59,964 nucleotides of DNA from Aphelidium insulamus. Its lineage: Eukaryota > Aphelidiomycota > Aphelidea > Aphelidiaceae. The stretch spans positions 1 to 59,964 of the forward strand of contig JAZDSV010000068.1 of NCBI GenBank assembly GCA_036784855.1, given 5' to 3'. The position numbers and the translations under genes were made by a program. The notes beneath the pieces were generated by a model. The model was given only the letters and a program-made list of their open reading frames with translations, was not told the DNA's origin and ran no database searches. The stretch's first letter is position 1; every line of letters begins with the position of its first letter. Positions 1 through 12,210 of this stretch are shown here, one piece after another.

Positions 1-1855
1 CCGGATATCACGTACATCTTGCCAACCTGGAGCACAATCATGCTATGGTGAAGAAAAGTATGCGCACTTGCTACCTGGCAATCGATTTATCCCACGGGCT
101 ATACGTGAACAAATTGAAGTTCTGTCACGCACCAGTGCAAACGTGCAGCTAATAATGGAAATTATTGGACAAGAGTTCTCTAACGTACAGCGCACGTGGA
201 CTAAGAAAGATGTGGCGAATTTTCGAGCTTCGTTGCAGTTAAAGCCACAAATGCCTCAGGCGGAAGAGATTCTTATCGCGTTTCAAGCTCAGTTCGAAGC
301 CGACAACCAGTTTTTCTACATGATTAAACAGACCGACAACGTCATGCAAGCCGTATTTTGGGCAAATGGAGACCAGCGGCAGCTGGTGCAGAAATATGGC
401 GATACAGTGCTCTTCGACCCTACGTACAAGACGAACTCTCTTTGTATGCCACTTGCCCCATTTGTGGGAGTTGATGGCGATGGGCACACAGTAACGTTTG
501 CTGTGTGTCTACTGGCAGATGAAACGATCGAAACAATATCGTGGGCATTCAGACAATTCCAGAAGTTGCTTGTTGTACCGCCGGAGACATTCTTCACCGA
601 CGATGATCCTGCCATTTCTGCTTCAGTTGCCGCCGTTTTCCCTAATACTGTTCATCGACTGTGCGCGTGGCACTTCCAGAAAAACGTCATTAAGAAGCTT
701 GGGCGAGCCATGGGCGCTCATCGCACCGAATTTCTCCAGTTGTTTAACGCTGTGTGGCATACAAGTCAGTTGAAGAGTTTGAGACCAACGCGTTTCAAAG
801 TTGCAACAACTGGTGTGCTGCTGTGAGCAGTTGCACAATACAGAACCGCCAAGTCCAACTTTACCTCAGCAAACGACATGTGACTCGTGCACGTATATGT
901 CACGTCTCTACGGATGCCGTCAGAAGTGGGTATATGCCTACTCCAAACATCACTTTGATGCAGGAATGTCTACCACGCAACGCTCTGAAGGATGGAATGC
1001 TTGGATTAAACGACTTGTTGGCCCAGAGAAGCGACTTGTTGACGTTATGTCAACCATTATGAGCTGCCGACTGGAGAATGAGGATGAGCGACGCGGACTG
1101 GAAGATAATCGGCTGATACGGTATGTTTCACGTGTTTTCTGCCTGAACTGAATTGGAGTAGTGCAGGAAATGCGGTAGAAACTACAATAGAATTCGAGGC
1201 GGACGTAGCAAAGAAAGTTACGCGTTGGGCATTTAAGGAGTTCAAGAAGGAGCTCAGCAAAAGTGCCACATTCACCTTGGCTGAAACAGGGAAGATTGCA
1301 AGCATTAATGGTAACCACACAGTTGAGTATGACGGCCACGAGAGCAACACGTGTTCATGTGGACGAATGCTATCTAATGGCATTCCATGTCGACACTACT
1401 TGGCCTGGGCCAAGGCAAAAAATATGTCCGAGCTGCCAAAAGAGACTTTTCGAACGCGTTACCATGTCGAGGTTGAAATTGCCAACAATGCAACGGTCGT
1501 GGAACCCATGGTGGAGCCAGCACCACCACCATCCTCTGAACCTGCGGCTGATGAGGAGGCAACCGAGGCAATACAGCTGTCAACATCTTCAAAAGGACAA
1601 TATCAGCACCTACGCGAGATGGCCGTTCGAGTTCATCGTGCAGTTAGTGGTGGGCCCCTGTTTCGTACATTACTGGCCGTTTACGACGCGTTTTTGCATC
1701 CTCGTGGCGTGGCAAGTGTTGATGTGCAGCTGAATGAGGTGGAGGAGTCTGAACAGCTGCAAGATCCGAAACGTGTTCGTGGTCGCGGTCGCCCTCCAAA
1801 GAAGCGCGCCCGTGATGTGCTTGAGAAGGAAAATCGACGTCCATGGCGGGTGTGA
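1..1855 (+). mobile_element. MULE/FAR1-type DNA transposon transposase, decayed, 5' end outside window
   Basis: Mutator-like transposase remnant. Visible in order: a FAR1-like end of a zinc finger (LEHNHAM, about 30-50); the DDE core with first Asp in LFDPTYKTN (about 415) and second Asp in FFTDDDPAIS (about 595); a CxxH in LCAWHFQKN (about 660); the Glu region STTQRSEGWNAWIK (about 970); a SWIM zinc finger CSCGRMLSNGIPCRH (about 1350); and a C-terminal AT-hook RGRGRPPKKRAR (about 1780). A GTATGT...TAG intron fits near 1121-1166. The reading frame changes at least three times (near 65, 770 and 830), so no intact product is made from this copy. An AATAAA lies near 1895. Domain order follows the plant and fungal FAR1/MULE family. 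Neither terminal repeat was found; the left end lies outside the window. Confidence 0.85.
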
Positions 1856-2024
1856 GTGAGGTGCATGTGAGGGCGGCAAAAGATTGAATTAAATAAATGT
1901 TTATGCGAGTGGACTTAGCACTTTTGACAGTTGATTGGCAGCCTAGCAACGCCGCGAGTCCTCCGCTCTCCGTCGAGGGCTCGAGTCCTCCCTAGATTAG
2001 TCCTTAATACAATAACAACAGTGA

Positions 2025-3616
2025 ATGACAGGCGACAACCAGGCTGCCGTGCGCCTTGCCTGCGCCGCCCAGACCTACGACTGGGGCAAACTGGGCGCCG
2101 ACTCCATGGTGGCCAGACTGGGTCCCAGCAGTTCGGGCGCCGGGTTCGTGTGTGGCTCCAACACGCCGTACGCCGAGGTCTGTGCGGCACTGTGTACGGC
2201 ACAGCATTTACTGACGGTGCCGCAGCTGTGGATGGGCACACACCCCAATGCGCCGTCCATGCTGTGGAGTGACCGCTCCGTGTCGCTGCAGCAGCACATC
2301 CAGTCGGCACCGCAGCACCTGCTCACCGACGCCGTATGCCGAGTGTCTGACGGCGACTTGCCGTTCCTGTTCAAGGTGCTGTCGGTGCGCAAAGCGCTCT
2401 CCATACAGGCGCACCCCAGCAAGGATCTGGCACGGACACTGCACGCCACAGCGCCCCACCTGTACAAGGACGCCAACCACAAGCCGGAGATGACGCTGGC
2501 ATTGACGCCGTTCGAGGGGCTGTGCGGGTTCCGGCCCGTGGAGGAGATTGCGTTGCACTTCAATGCGTACCCGCTCTTCAAACAGGCTGTCGGTGCGGAC
2601 GTGGCCGATGAGTTTGTGCGCTATGTGCGTGAGTGGGGCGCGCAGAGCCGTGTGGTGCCGCCCTCGCCTCTTGTGGAGACTGGTGCGTATGTCATCTGTG
2701 TTTCTATAGTCCACCTTTATACACTGATATTTTTGACTATGTATACTTCATTTATCATCGGTAGAGATCAATAAGGCACTGCAAGACACTGATGATGATC
2801 GAGAGGCGCTGCGTAAAGTGTTTACGGCGCTGATGGAGGCAGACAGTGTCAAGATTGCCGCGCTGGTCACGGAAATGGCGGCGCAGCTGAAAGCAGTCAG
2901 CCCACTCCCCAAAGGCTCCGTGGAAGAGCTGATTGTACGGTTGCACTCGCAGTTCCCAGGCGACGTTGGATGCTTGTGCGTCCTGCTGATGAATTATGTG
3001 CACCTGCAGCCGGGACAGGCAATGTTTCTGGCCGCCAATGAGCCGCACGCCTATCTCAGCGGTGGTTCGTGTCTGTATATTTTATGTTTATATTTATAAT
3101 TAATGTATTACGCAGACTGTGTGGAGTGCATGGCAGCTAGTGACAATGTGGTGCGCGCCGGTTTGACGCCGAAAGTGAAGGATGTGGCCACGTTGGTGTC
3201 CATGCTCACCTACAGCACATACACGCCGGCGGACATTGTATCGGATGGATCAGAGTTTGCGGGTTCCACTGCCACACGGATCTACAAGGCGCCCGTGCAA
3301 GAGTTTGACATACTGCGCACCGAGTTGGCGGGCAATGGTGCCTCCGACAAGTGCCGGCCCATTCGTGGCCCCTCTATTGCCCTGTGCACACAGGGCCGCG
3401 GCCAGATCGCTGTTCACCCTGAAGGCAAGTAATTTTGGTGCTGTCTTGCCTGTGCTTACAGCAGCGACTGTAGGCAATGCAACGCCGGCACAGCAATTAC
3501 AGCTCGAGGCCGGAACAGTCTACTTTATTGGTGCCAATTGCAGCACGGAGATTGTCGCCACGGATGGCGCCACGCCGCTGACAGTGTACCGTGCCTTCTG
3601 CGAGCTGGAACAATAA
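2025..3616 (+). CDS. MPI: Mannose-6-phosphate isomerase (type I)
   Basis: Zinc enzyme interconverting fructose-6-phosphate and mannose-6-phosphate, feeding GDP-mannose for glycosylation and cell wall; cytosolic. Exons 2025-2682, 2765-3064, 3116-3424 and 3462-3616 give 473 residues, normal for type I. Family signatures seen: the zinc/substrate motif SIQAHPSK, NHKPEMTLALTPFEGLCGF, and EPHAYLSGDCVECMA followed by SDNVVRAGLTPK. The start is the first ATG in frame and the N-terminus AQTYDWGKLG matches the family start. The third intron has a GC donor (GCAAGT...CAG, 37 nt): only this junction keeps frame into AATVGN...GTVYFIGAN. The stop lies 44 bp from the convergent EBP2 stop; AATAAA overlaps the stop. 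Confidence 0.95.
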
Positions 3617-3660
3617 AGAACTTCTGTGCAACAACTGTCTATATTGTAATATACGGCAGG

Positions 3661-4641
3661 TCAACGTCTGGCGCGCTTCTTTTGCGGCGCGGCGCTGCTC
3701 TTTGACTTTGGCTGCGGGCGGGAGGCGCCGCGGAACCCTTTGGGCAGCTGCTTGTTCTTTTGCGAGCTGAAATCAAAGTCGTCGGTGCTGGCGCGCGTAT
3801 TGCTCTTCTGGTGGCGCTTCTTGCCGCCGAACCCATATTTGGCATCCTTTGTCGAGCGTTTGGTTGAGGAGGATCCGTGTGCAGGCTTACTGCCTCTCTT
3901 TTTATCCGACTGGCCAGCGCCGCCGCTCTCCAGCGCGATCTCGAACGGGTCTTGACCGTCCACGTCGTCGGCAGCACCAGCATTCGAACCGTTTTTGCGC
4001 TTGCGCTTCAGCGACTGGATCTTGTCCAGCGTGTCGGCCTTCATCTTTTGACGCTCGCGCAGCTTCTGCTCCTGGATGGATTTGCCGAATTTGCGCAGTT
4101 CACGCTGCTTCTTGGCCTCTTCGGACTTTTTGATGGACAGCGACTCATCCACCAGGCGCTGTCGGATGCGCATCATTTGGTGGTCCGACTTGACCATCTC
4201 GGCAAAGTAGTCCGCGGGCCGCTCGAACGGGATACCTTCCGAGACTAGTTGTTTCCGCGCCACGATAACCGCATGCAGCGCCTGCTGGTAAAAGCTCAGT
4301 TCGCGCTTCAAATCATCTTCCGCGTCAACTGTGGTCACACCGGAAGGCGCACCACTCTCCGCGTCTTGGGTGGCAGTGGCAGTTGTACCGGTGACGGCAA
4401 GCACGTCCGAGAACGCCAGCGGGAATCCGGCAATGCTGTCCAAATTGAGATCGCGCCCGTGTCGCTCCAGCGCGCTCTTATTATTGATTGTCACGCGTTT
4501 GGCGGGCGGCTGAGTTGGTCCAGCGGCCGCTGCTGACGACGACGACAACGCATTACGCTCCGCCATCATCTCCTCATACGCGGCCAGCTCCAGCTGCTCT
4601 TCCAGGTCCACCGAGGCGCCGTCGCTGTCGCTGTCCGACAT
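3661..4641 (-). CDS. EBP2: rRNA-processing protein EBP2
   Basis: Nucleolar protein needed for 27S pre-rRNA processing and 60S subunit assembly. Single exon, 326 residues. An acidic N-terminus (MSDSDSDGASVDLEEQLEL) is followed by the conserved region: RPADYFAEMVKSD, HQMMRIRQRLVDE, and the EBP2 hallmark ELRKFGKSIQEQKLRERQK before a long basic run. The C-terminal third is rich in Lys, Arg, Ser and Gly (KNKQLPKGFRGASR), as in yeast and human EBP2. The start is the first ATG of the frame and precedes the acidic head. The gene converges on MPI with overlapping 3' flanks and diverges from nothing close; its promoter lies in the 354-bp spacer to its right. Confidence 0.93.
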   Translation of the reverse strand: MSDSDSDGASVDLEEQLELAAYEEMMAERNALSSSSAAAAGPTQPPAKRVTINNKSALERHGRDLNLDSIAGFPLAFSDVLAVTGTTATATQDAESGAPSGVTTVDAEDDLKRELSFYQQALHAVIVARKQLVSEGIPFERPADYFAEMVKSDHQMMRIRQRLVDESLSIKKSEEAKKQRELRKFGKSIQEQKLRERQKMKADTLDKIQSLKRKRKNGSNAGAADDVDGQDPFEIALESGGAGQSDKKRGSKPAHGSSSTKRSTKDAKYGFGGKKRHQKSNTRASTDDFDFSSQKNKQLPKGFRGASRPQPKSKSSAAPQKKRARR

Positions 4642-4995
4642 GTTTTTTGCGCGTTATGTTTTTCTGCAGTATTTTCTAAAGTATGGGCAATTAATCTGTG
4701 TGTGGGTCAGGGTCACATCAGGGTTACGGTTAGGTTAGGCCAGGTATAAATTGGCAATTTTTTCGTCAACGCCCTTCACTTCCACAATGATCTGCATTTC
4801 CATATGTGCCGGGAAGCGCGCTTCATACACGTTGCATTTCCCGGCACGGACGCAAGGCATTGCAATGCAATGAATAGTCGATGATGAGAATCGTGTATCT
4901 AGAGTCAAGCCCTGATTACATATGATTACGAACTACTACGACGGTAGCTGAGACCATTCATTGCAAAATCTGATATTCCAATTCTCGTGTCTATT
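4642..4995. other. Spacer: EBP2 promoter side and GluRS 3' side
   Basis: No convincing gene. It holds a degenerate TTAGG-like stretch (about 4715-4740) and a perfect 10-bp inverted repeat (GTGCCGGGAA about 4805 with TTCCCGGCAC about 4838) separated by about 25 nt. Either could be regulatory; nothing more can be said from sequence. Confidence 0.4.
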
Positions 4996-7034
<2,039 letters not shown>

Positions 7035-7097
7035 TTATGTCTTACGTCATATGTATTTACGTCTAATACAAAATGCGTTAAATATATGTATTTACAT

Positions 7098-9470
7098 CTA
7101 CAAGGAAGCTGGCGAGAGAAAGTCAAATACAGAAACACGGCCATCTCGATCGCCAACCAGAATGCTGAAGGGATCGCACTGCAAGGCCATCCATTGCGGT
7201 GTCTGTCCAGCGGCACTCGGTGCCGACAGTGTAGCAACGCGTCGATACTGGACGCCACCATCTTTGTGCTGGCCGTCGAGAAGCTCGCTGACAACAACAT
7301 TGCCATCAAACGCGGCCGATATAACGTATTTCCGCGAGATGACGGATAGGCTATCAATTGCGGGCACATGGCCATGGCGGTATGAAACACTCTTCACCAG
7401 ATCCGAGTGTAGGTCTGTGAGTGTGTGTGCGCATGATGCATTTGCTACACTCCAAACTGCAATCATAAGTGAGATTCAAGGAATTATAGTGCGCCGACAT
7501 TAACTGCGCACCTCGTACTGATTTGTCCAATGATCCGCTTATAATGGTGTCACTGTGCATTGCAACGCACACCACAGTGTCAGTGTGGCCGCCGAGTTCG
7601 TGCAGTAGATGAGGCACATTTGATTTCCCGGCCAGCACCCAAACCTTGACTAGCGAATCAGTGCCGCCAGACACGAATCTCAGTTCGCGGCTGCTGCTGT
7701 CCTTGCCGGTGGGTGAGGCCAACGCGGCCTCTTCGTCCACCGCCAAACAGAACAGCGACTTCTGGGCCAGCCTGGTTCGACTGCACCTTTGCACAATTGT
7801 TGTCGGAGTAGCTGGCGCTGTTGGAGGTGATGGCAGAGGTTTGTCCCGGCCGATTGCCCCGCCAAATTGCGCGGATTTAGGTGACACTTTTACGGCACCG
7901 TCGACGGCTTCGTTGGACACTCGCAGCTGCTGTACTCCTTCATTGGCTGCTTCTTGGCGCTGACTGGACGGCGACGTGGGCCGCGTGCCAATCTCGCTGA
8001 TGGAGCGAGGACGCCCCACGGCCAGCACCGACAGTCGAGAGCTGGCGGTGGAGTCGCGGCGTTGCACGCGCGTAGGTCCAGCTGCCGGTGGAGCGTCCGA
8101 CTGGCCATTGTAGGCGAACTGCTGTGATATTTGATAGATGTGCGCATGTCCGTCAAAACAGCCAGCAAGAAACTTGATCACACCGTCGTCGCTTGCAGAA
8201 GATGGCAGAATGGCAATCGCCGAGACGCCATCGTCGAACTCGCGCGGCATGGCCAGCACCAGCTCTCCGCTAACAGTGTTCCAGATGAATATGCTGCCAT
8301 CCGCAGCGCCGGACACCAAGCGGGTCTGCGTAAAGTCCAGACACAGCACAGGCGGCGGGAATGGGTACCGTGGCTTGACAGTGGAGACGGAAAGCTGCGA
8401 CGGCAACCTCATTGTCGTCGTGGCCTGGAAGTCGGACCGCTCGCCCACTTGTGTCCACGTCTGCGATTATACTTATTGTACGTCCGCACAGCTATACGTA
8501 TTATATGTACCTTTATCTCGCCGTCCTTGCTTGCGGTGGCCAAGAGTTCTCCGCGCAGTTTCATCGCATAGACAAAGCTGCTGTGAGCCGGGGCCGCAGA
8601 TATCCGCGCTTCAACTGCACCATCACCGCCGCCACCGCCGCCGTACAGCGAATCGGCACTGAGCGGCAGCTGCGTGGCCACAATCTGCGTTAGTTTGGCC
8701 ACGGACTCGTCGATCTGGTCCAGGCTGCGGTGAATGGCGGCCGACGTGGCGTTGACCAGGTGGGACACGGAGGGGCGGCGCTTGGGCATCGCCAGCATAT
8801 TCGGCAGCGCCACCTTCTTGCCCCCGCCAAAGATAGAATCCGACCGGTGCAGACGGCTCTGGCCACCTGGTGAACTTCCGTCACCACCGTGCACGCTGTC
8901 GGCACTGCTGGCCACATTGTTGGGCGTTGTCGGCGATGGCAGTGATGGCAGCTGTGACTGCGGCGACACCTGGCCAATGTTCTGGCAGAGGCCGCGGTGC
9001 CAGTTGCGTTCGGCACGGAACCTCCCGGCATAGACACGCTTCCACAGATGCAGTGCGGCCGGAGACTGCGACAGGTGCTGTGTGGATGGCGCGGCCGACG
9101 CAGTATGCGCTGGCTCTGCAACAACATCGCCTGGTTCCACCGGCCGCCATCTCGACGCCAGACTGGACCGGCGCCTCGCGCGTTGCTTCGTCTCCACTGC
9201 TGGTCTCACGGTAGCCGCCGACACGGTCACCGCACTGCCGAATAGTAGCTGGGACTGGGATGGGGACGGCAGCGAGTCTGGCCGCTGCACCTGCGCGAGG
9301 GCACGCGACACGGACGTGGCATCGGTCCAGCCGGCCTCGGTGCACCGGTCCACCCACGCACTGTCGGCACTGCAGACACCGTACCACGACAGCGAGACCT
9401 GGGAGCAGCGGCACAGGTCGCGCGCCGGCAGCATGGCCAGCAGACGCAGCTGCACCGCATCCGGCAGCAT
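7098..9470 (-). CDS. F-box and WD40-repeat protein (FBXW-like)
   Basis: Probable substrate receptor of an SCF ubiquitin ligase. Exons 9470-8511, 8460-7512 and 7456-7098 give 755 residues. The F-box is at the extreme N-terminus (MLPDAVQLRLLAMLPARD, then CRCSQVSLSWYGVCSADSAW). The FBXW-type linker LHLWKRVYAGRFRAERNW follows, then WD40 blades including LLATASKDGEIKTW, LVSGAADGSIFIWN, FVSGGTDSLVKVWV, IISGSLDKSVRVWS and YVISAAFDGNVVVSEL. Long low-complexity inserts (Ser/Pro/Gly) separate blades. The start at 9470 is the first ATG of an open frame that runs a further 170 codons upstream without an ATG, so an upstream exon is possible. The specific substrate is not deducible. The stop is 82 bp before the GluRS start on the same strand. 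Confidence 0.85.
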
Positions 9471-9921
9471 GGTCAGGAACGAGGGAATGGGCGGTGACGG
9501 GGGCTGGATGACCAGCGGTGCAGCTGGCTGTCTAGCTGGCGTTGTGCCGGAAGTGCCGGTGGCTAGTGCGGTTATCCCACTAATGACATCGGTGCTGCCC
9601 AAATAGGCCGTGGACTGCACGTGGTCGGCGGCGGTGGCAGCAGTCTCCTTGGTGGCCGGCAGAGGCGCCACGCTGTATATTACATGTACCGGAGTCAGCC
9701 GGCTGCATGCACATATAGATACACTCTGTAGACGCACTGCACGCACGCTGAAGCGACCGCCGCGGTATCGGCCAGCCTGTCGGACGCCTTCAATCGCATA
9801 TATTATTATTGTGCACTGTCGGCTGTCTGTCGGCTGGAAATTGCATTGTACGTGCAATAGGTGCACTAAACTAAATGAGTCGACCCAATAATAACTTGAC
9901 CAAAGAAGGCAGCCAATTTGC
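9471..9921. other. 5' flank of the F-box gene, open but ATG-free frame
   Basis: The minus-strand F-box frame stays open to about 9989 with no ATG, encoding a low-complexity stretch (ATGTSGTTPARQPAAPLV). This may be 5' UTR or an extra coding exon whose start lies in another frame across an intron. No other gene is supported here. Confidence 0.35.
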
Positions 9922-10790
9922 TCATGCCTTGACCAGAATGGCCCAGAATCCGAGGTCAGCCGCAGAATATTTCGCCTGAGCGTCGTCAATTATGATATGG
10001 ATAGTTCGGTCCGGGAAACTTGAGGATGCTGGAATCGATTTGCACACGAGGAAATGCTCTTCAACAGGTTTTTTCGGAGTCAAGGCATGACACGCTGACG
10101 ACTTGATCATCGTCAATTCCATCTTGGTTCGCAAACAGCTTCATCAATGAAGTCTTTACCGATGCAGCCGACGAGTACAGCAACAAGAATCGCCGATATT
10201 GTAGAATATTGTTCAGCGAGGCAAATGATCTTGACTCAAGTCAATGCCGTCTGTATGGTAGACCATACTCTGCGGAATTTTGCGCCTTTTACTTTCTGCA
10301 GTACATAATTAAACTGCATAATCACAGAACCACGCTGCTTTCTTAGGTTGGGATGTAGTGCGTTGAATATGTCGTACCCATCATTGACACGCCGGCGCAA
10401 CCAGTCATCTACTGTGCACCCCCAACCATGTCGTAGTCTTTCGGCGAATAGTATCGGGGTGGGTCGTATTAGTCAGCTCTGTAATTAGGTTTTGCGGCAA
10501 CGGGTTGGCAGTTGCAAGGGCGGCGAGAATTTCAGCTTTCTTGTCCGCCATGTGCATGCGGCAATATGAAGACGAGGGTGCTAATTACCTTCCACGATTC
10601 CGTTTATCAGCGCGGTAAATATATTTATCCCGTTGATGTTGCTTTGTGTTGTTAAAATGTTGTCCATATCACCGATATTCTTCCGACCAACTCTCTGTAT
10701 GCTACATACTGCACCGCCTGCATTACAAGATGCGGATTCCACCGTGAATGTTGACTTATAATGCATGGCATGCATGGAGGTGAATTAATT
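9922..10790 (-). pseudogene. Degenerate protein-coding remnant, possibly P-loop NTPase related
   Basis: Minus-strand reading reveals several protein-like patches in different frames: FTVESASCNAGGAVCSIQR near 10700, DDWLRRRVNDGYDIFNALHP near 10380, and HFLVCKSIPASSSFP then TIHIIIDDAQAKY near 9990-10060. The last resembles a Walker B strand followed by the helix found in P-loop NTPases of the large effector and retrotransposon-hotspot type families, but no Walker A is visible. It is broken in several places. Family assignment is a guess; the observation that it was once coding is moderately supported by composition. Confidence 0.3.
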
Positions 10791-10864
10791 GATGCTTTTA
10801 TTGACTGTTGACTGCGTGTGTCTACTCTAGTGTCTAGTGTCTAGAATGTGACGGCCTTTCTCTA

Positions 10865-11923
10865 CTAGTACAGAGCCCATAGGCACGCGCTGACAATACC
10901 CGCGGCATGTGCCATGATGCCGTACATGTTGCTGGCGTCAGACGTGTCCATCGCGGATGACTCGCCCGCGTTGGATCCGTCGCCGTCACCATCACCATTC
11001 AGGTCAGTGCCAGAGCTGTCGGTGCCGTTCATGCCAGTGGCGGGATCCACTGCGCTGCCGTCGCTTCCGTAACCTGTTGCCGGCACTGCGCCAGTGTCGC
11101 TTCCGTAACCCGTGCTGCTGCCGGCATCCACCGACGGCTGTCCGTAGCCGGCGCCAGTGGTTGGCGACGCCACAGGAGGGCACGGAACAGTGGGTGGTGG
11201 CGGAGGTGGAGTAGTTGGCGGGGGCGGAGGCGGAGTGGTTGGTGGTGGCGGTGGCGGAGTAGTTGGTGGTGGAGGGGGTGGTGTAGTGGGCGGCGGTGGT
11301 GGTGTAGTGGGCGGAGGAGGACCAGTCGGTGGAGGAGGACCCGTGGGTGGCGGGGGTCCAGTAGGCGGAGGTGGACCCGTGGGTGGCGGGGGTCCAGTAG
11401 GCGGAGGTGGACCCGTGGGTGGAGGCGGGCCCGGGGGCGGCGCATCAGTTCCCGTAACAGTCGGGTCTGTCAGTGGCTTAGTCGGCTTGGCCAGCCCGGC
11501 GACACTGGCACCGCGAACAATGCCCAAGTAGCCGCTGCCAGACGTGTAGTTGTCATTCTTGAAGATGATGCGGTACTGCAGCGAGCTGGGCAAATCCGCG
11601 GTCTTGGGGAACTTGTCTGGGGCTGTGAGTTCCTTGGCGTCCAGCCAGTAGCACGAGCACTGCTGGTTGACAATGTCGAATTTGGACTGCAGCAATAGTT
11701 CCTTGCCGGTCTCGTCGTTGCGCAGGTACACGTCCACCAGCGGCATGGGATCCTTGGTCTTGTCGTAGGGGAACTGCGCGCCGGATGTGCCGCCCACCGT
11801 CTGCAACACCGTGGTGTCCACATTACTGACGGCATTAATGCCATCAACTTGCCATTCCATGGACGCCAGTGCGCCTTGCACGGCGGCCGCGATAGATACC
11901 AACAGGCTGTAAGAGTACTTCAT
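10865..11923 (-). CDS. Secreted proline-rich protein with KNH-like domain and likely GPI anchor (paralogue 1)
   Basis: Single exon, 352 residues. Residues 1-20 are a signal peptide (MKYSYSLLVSIAAAVQGALA). Residues about 21-140 form a compact domain (VDVYLRNDETGKELLLQ, CSCYWLDAKELTAP, YRIIFKND, SGYLGIVRG) that resembles fungal Kre9/KNH-type Ser-Thr-rich GPI proteins in length and strand pattern; this is a weak match. Then come about 11 PPPPTGP/PPPPPTTP repeats, a Gly-Ser-Tyr region, and a C-terminal hydrophobic tail (AAGIVSACLWALY) after a small-residue site, as in GPI-anchored proteins. It is a clear paralogue of 15415-16461, sharing the N-terminal 140 residues and diverging in the stalk. Likely cell-surface or wall role by inference. 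Confidence 0.8.
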   Translation of the reverse strand: MKYSYSLLVSIAAAVQGALASMEWQVDGINAVSNVDTTVLQTVGGTSGAQFPYDKTKDPMPLVDVYLRNDETGKELLLQSKFDIVNQQCSCYWLDAKELTAPDKFPKTADLPSSLQYRIIFKNDNYTSGSGYLGIVRGASVAGLAKPTKPLTDPTVTGTDAPPPGPPPPTGPPPPTGPPPPTGPPPPTGPPPPTGPPPPTGPPPPTTPPPPPTTPPPPPPTTPPPPPPTTPPPPPPTTPPPPPPTVPCPPVASPTTGAGYGQPSVDAGSSTGYGSDTGAVPATGYGSDGSAVDPATGMNGTDSSGTDLNGDGDGDGSNAGESSAMDTSDASNMYGIMAHAAGIVSACLWALY

Positions 11924-12210
11924 ATTATTTACTCGATATAACTTTACTTATTTTGTAACTGAATGTTGAGTAGAAGTTAAATTCTTTCTGGGCGCCATTT
12001 AAGTACATTGTCGCACCAGTTACACAGGCCAATATCGCGTTGTCCAATCAGCGCTGCTTTATACGTGACGAGCGCGTTAATTGGCTGAACGTCGTATTAT
12101 GGTCGCACAAAGCATATAGATATATTGTGCTTTACAAGGCCGCAATCCGCTACTATATATTCTCGTTACCACAGATATTAAAGTATTATATATGTACAGC
12201 ATTGAAACAT
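11924..12210. promoter_or_regulatory. Promoter of GPI-type paralogue 1 with CCAAT boxes
   Basis: The spacer upstream of the minus-strand surface-protein gene holds a CCAAT (about 12043) and an ATTGG (about 12080). The paralogue's promoter also has an ATTGG (about 16641) and GTTACAC motifs. The right edge is the TFIIIC gene 3' end. Confidence 0.4.

Noticed and set aside
4710-4745. Telomere remnant (TTAGG-like run), also near 59530
   Set aside because: Only two to three imperfect units; chance cannot be excluded in AT/GC-mixed spacer.
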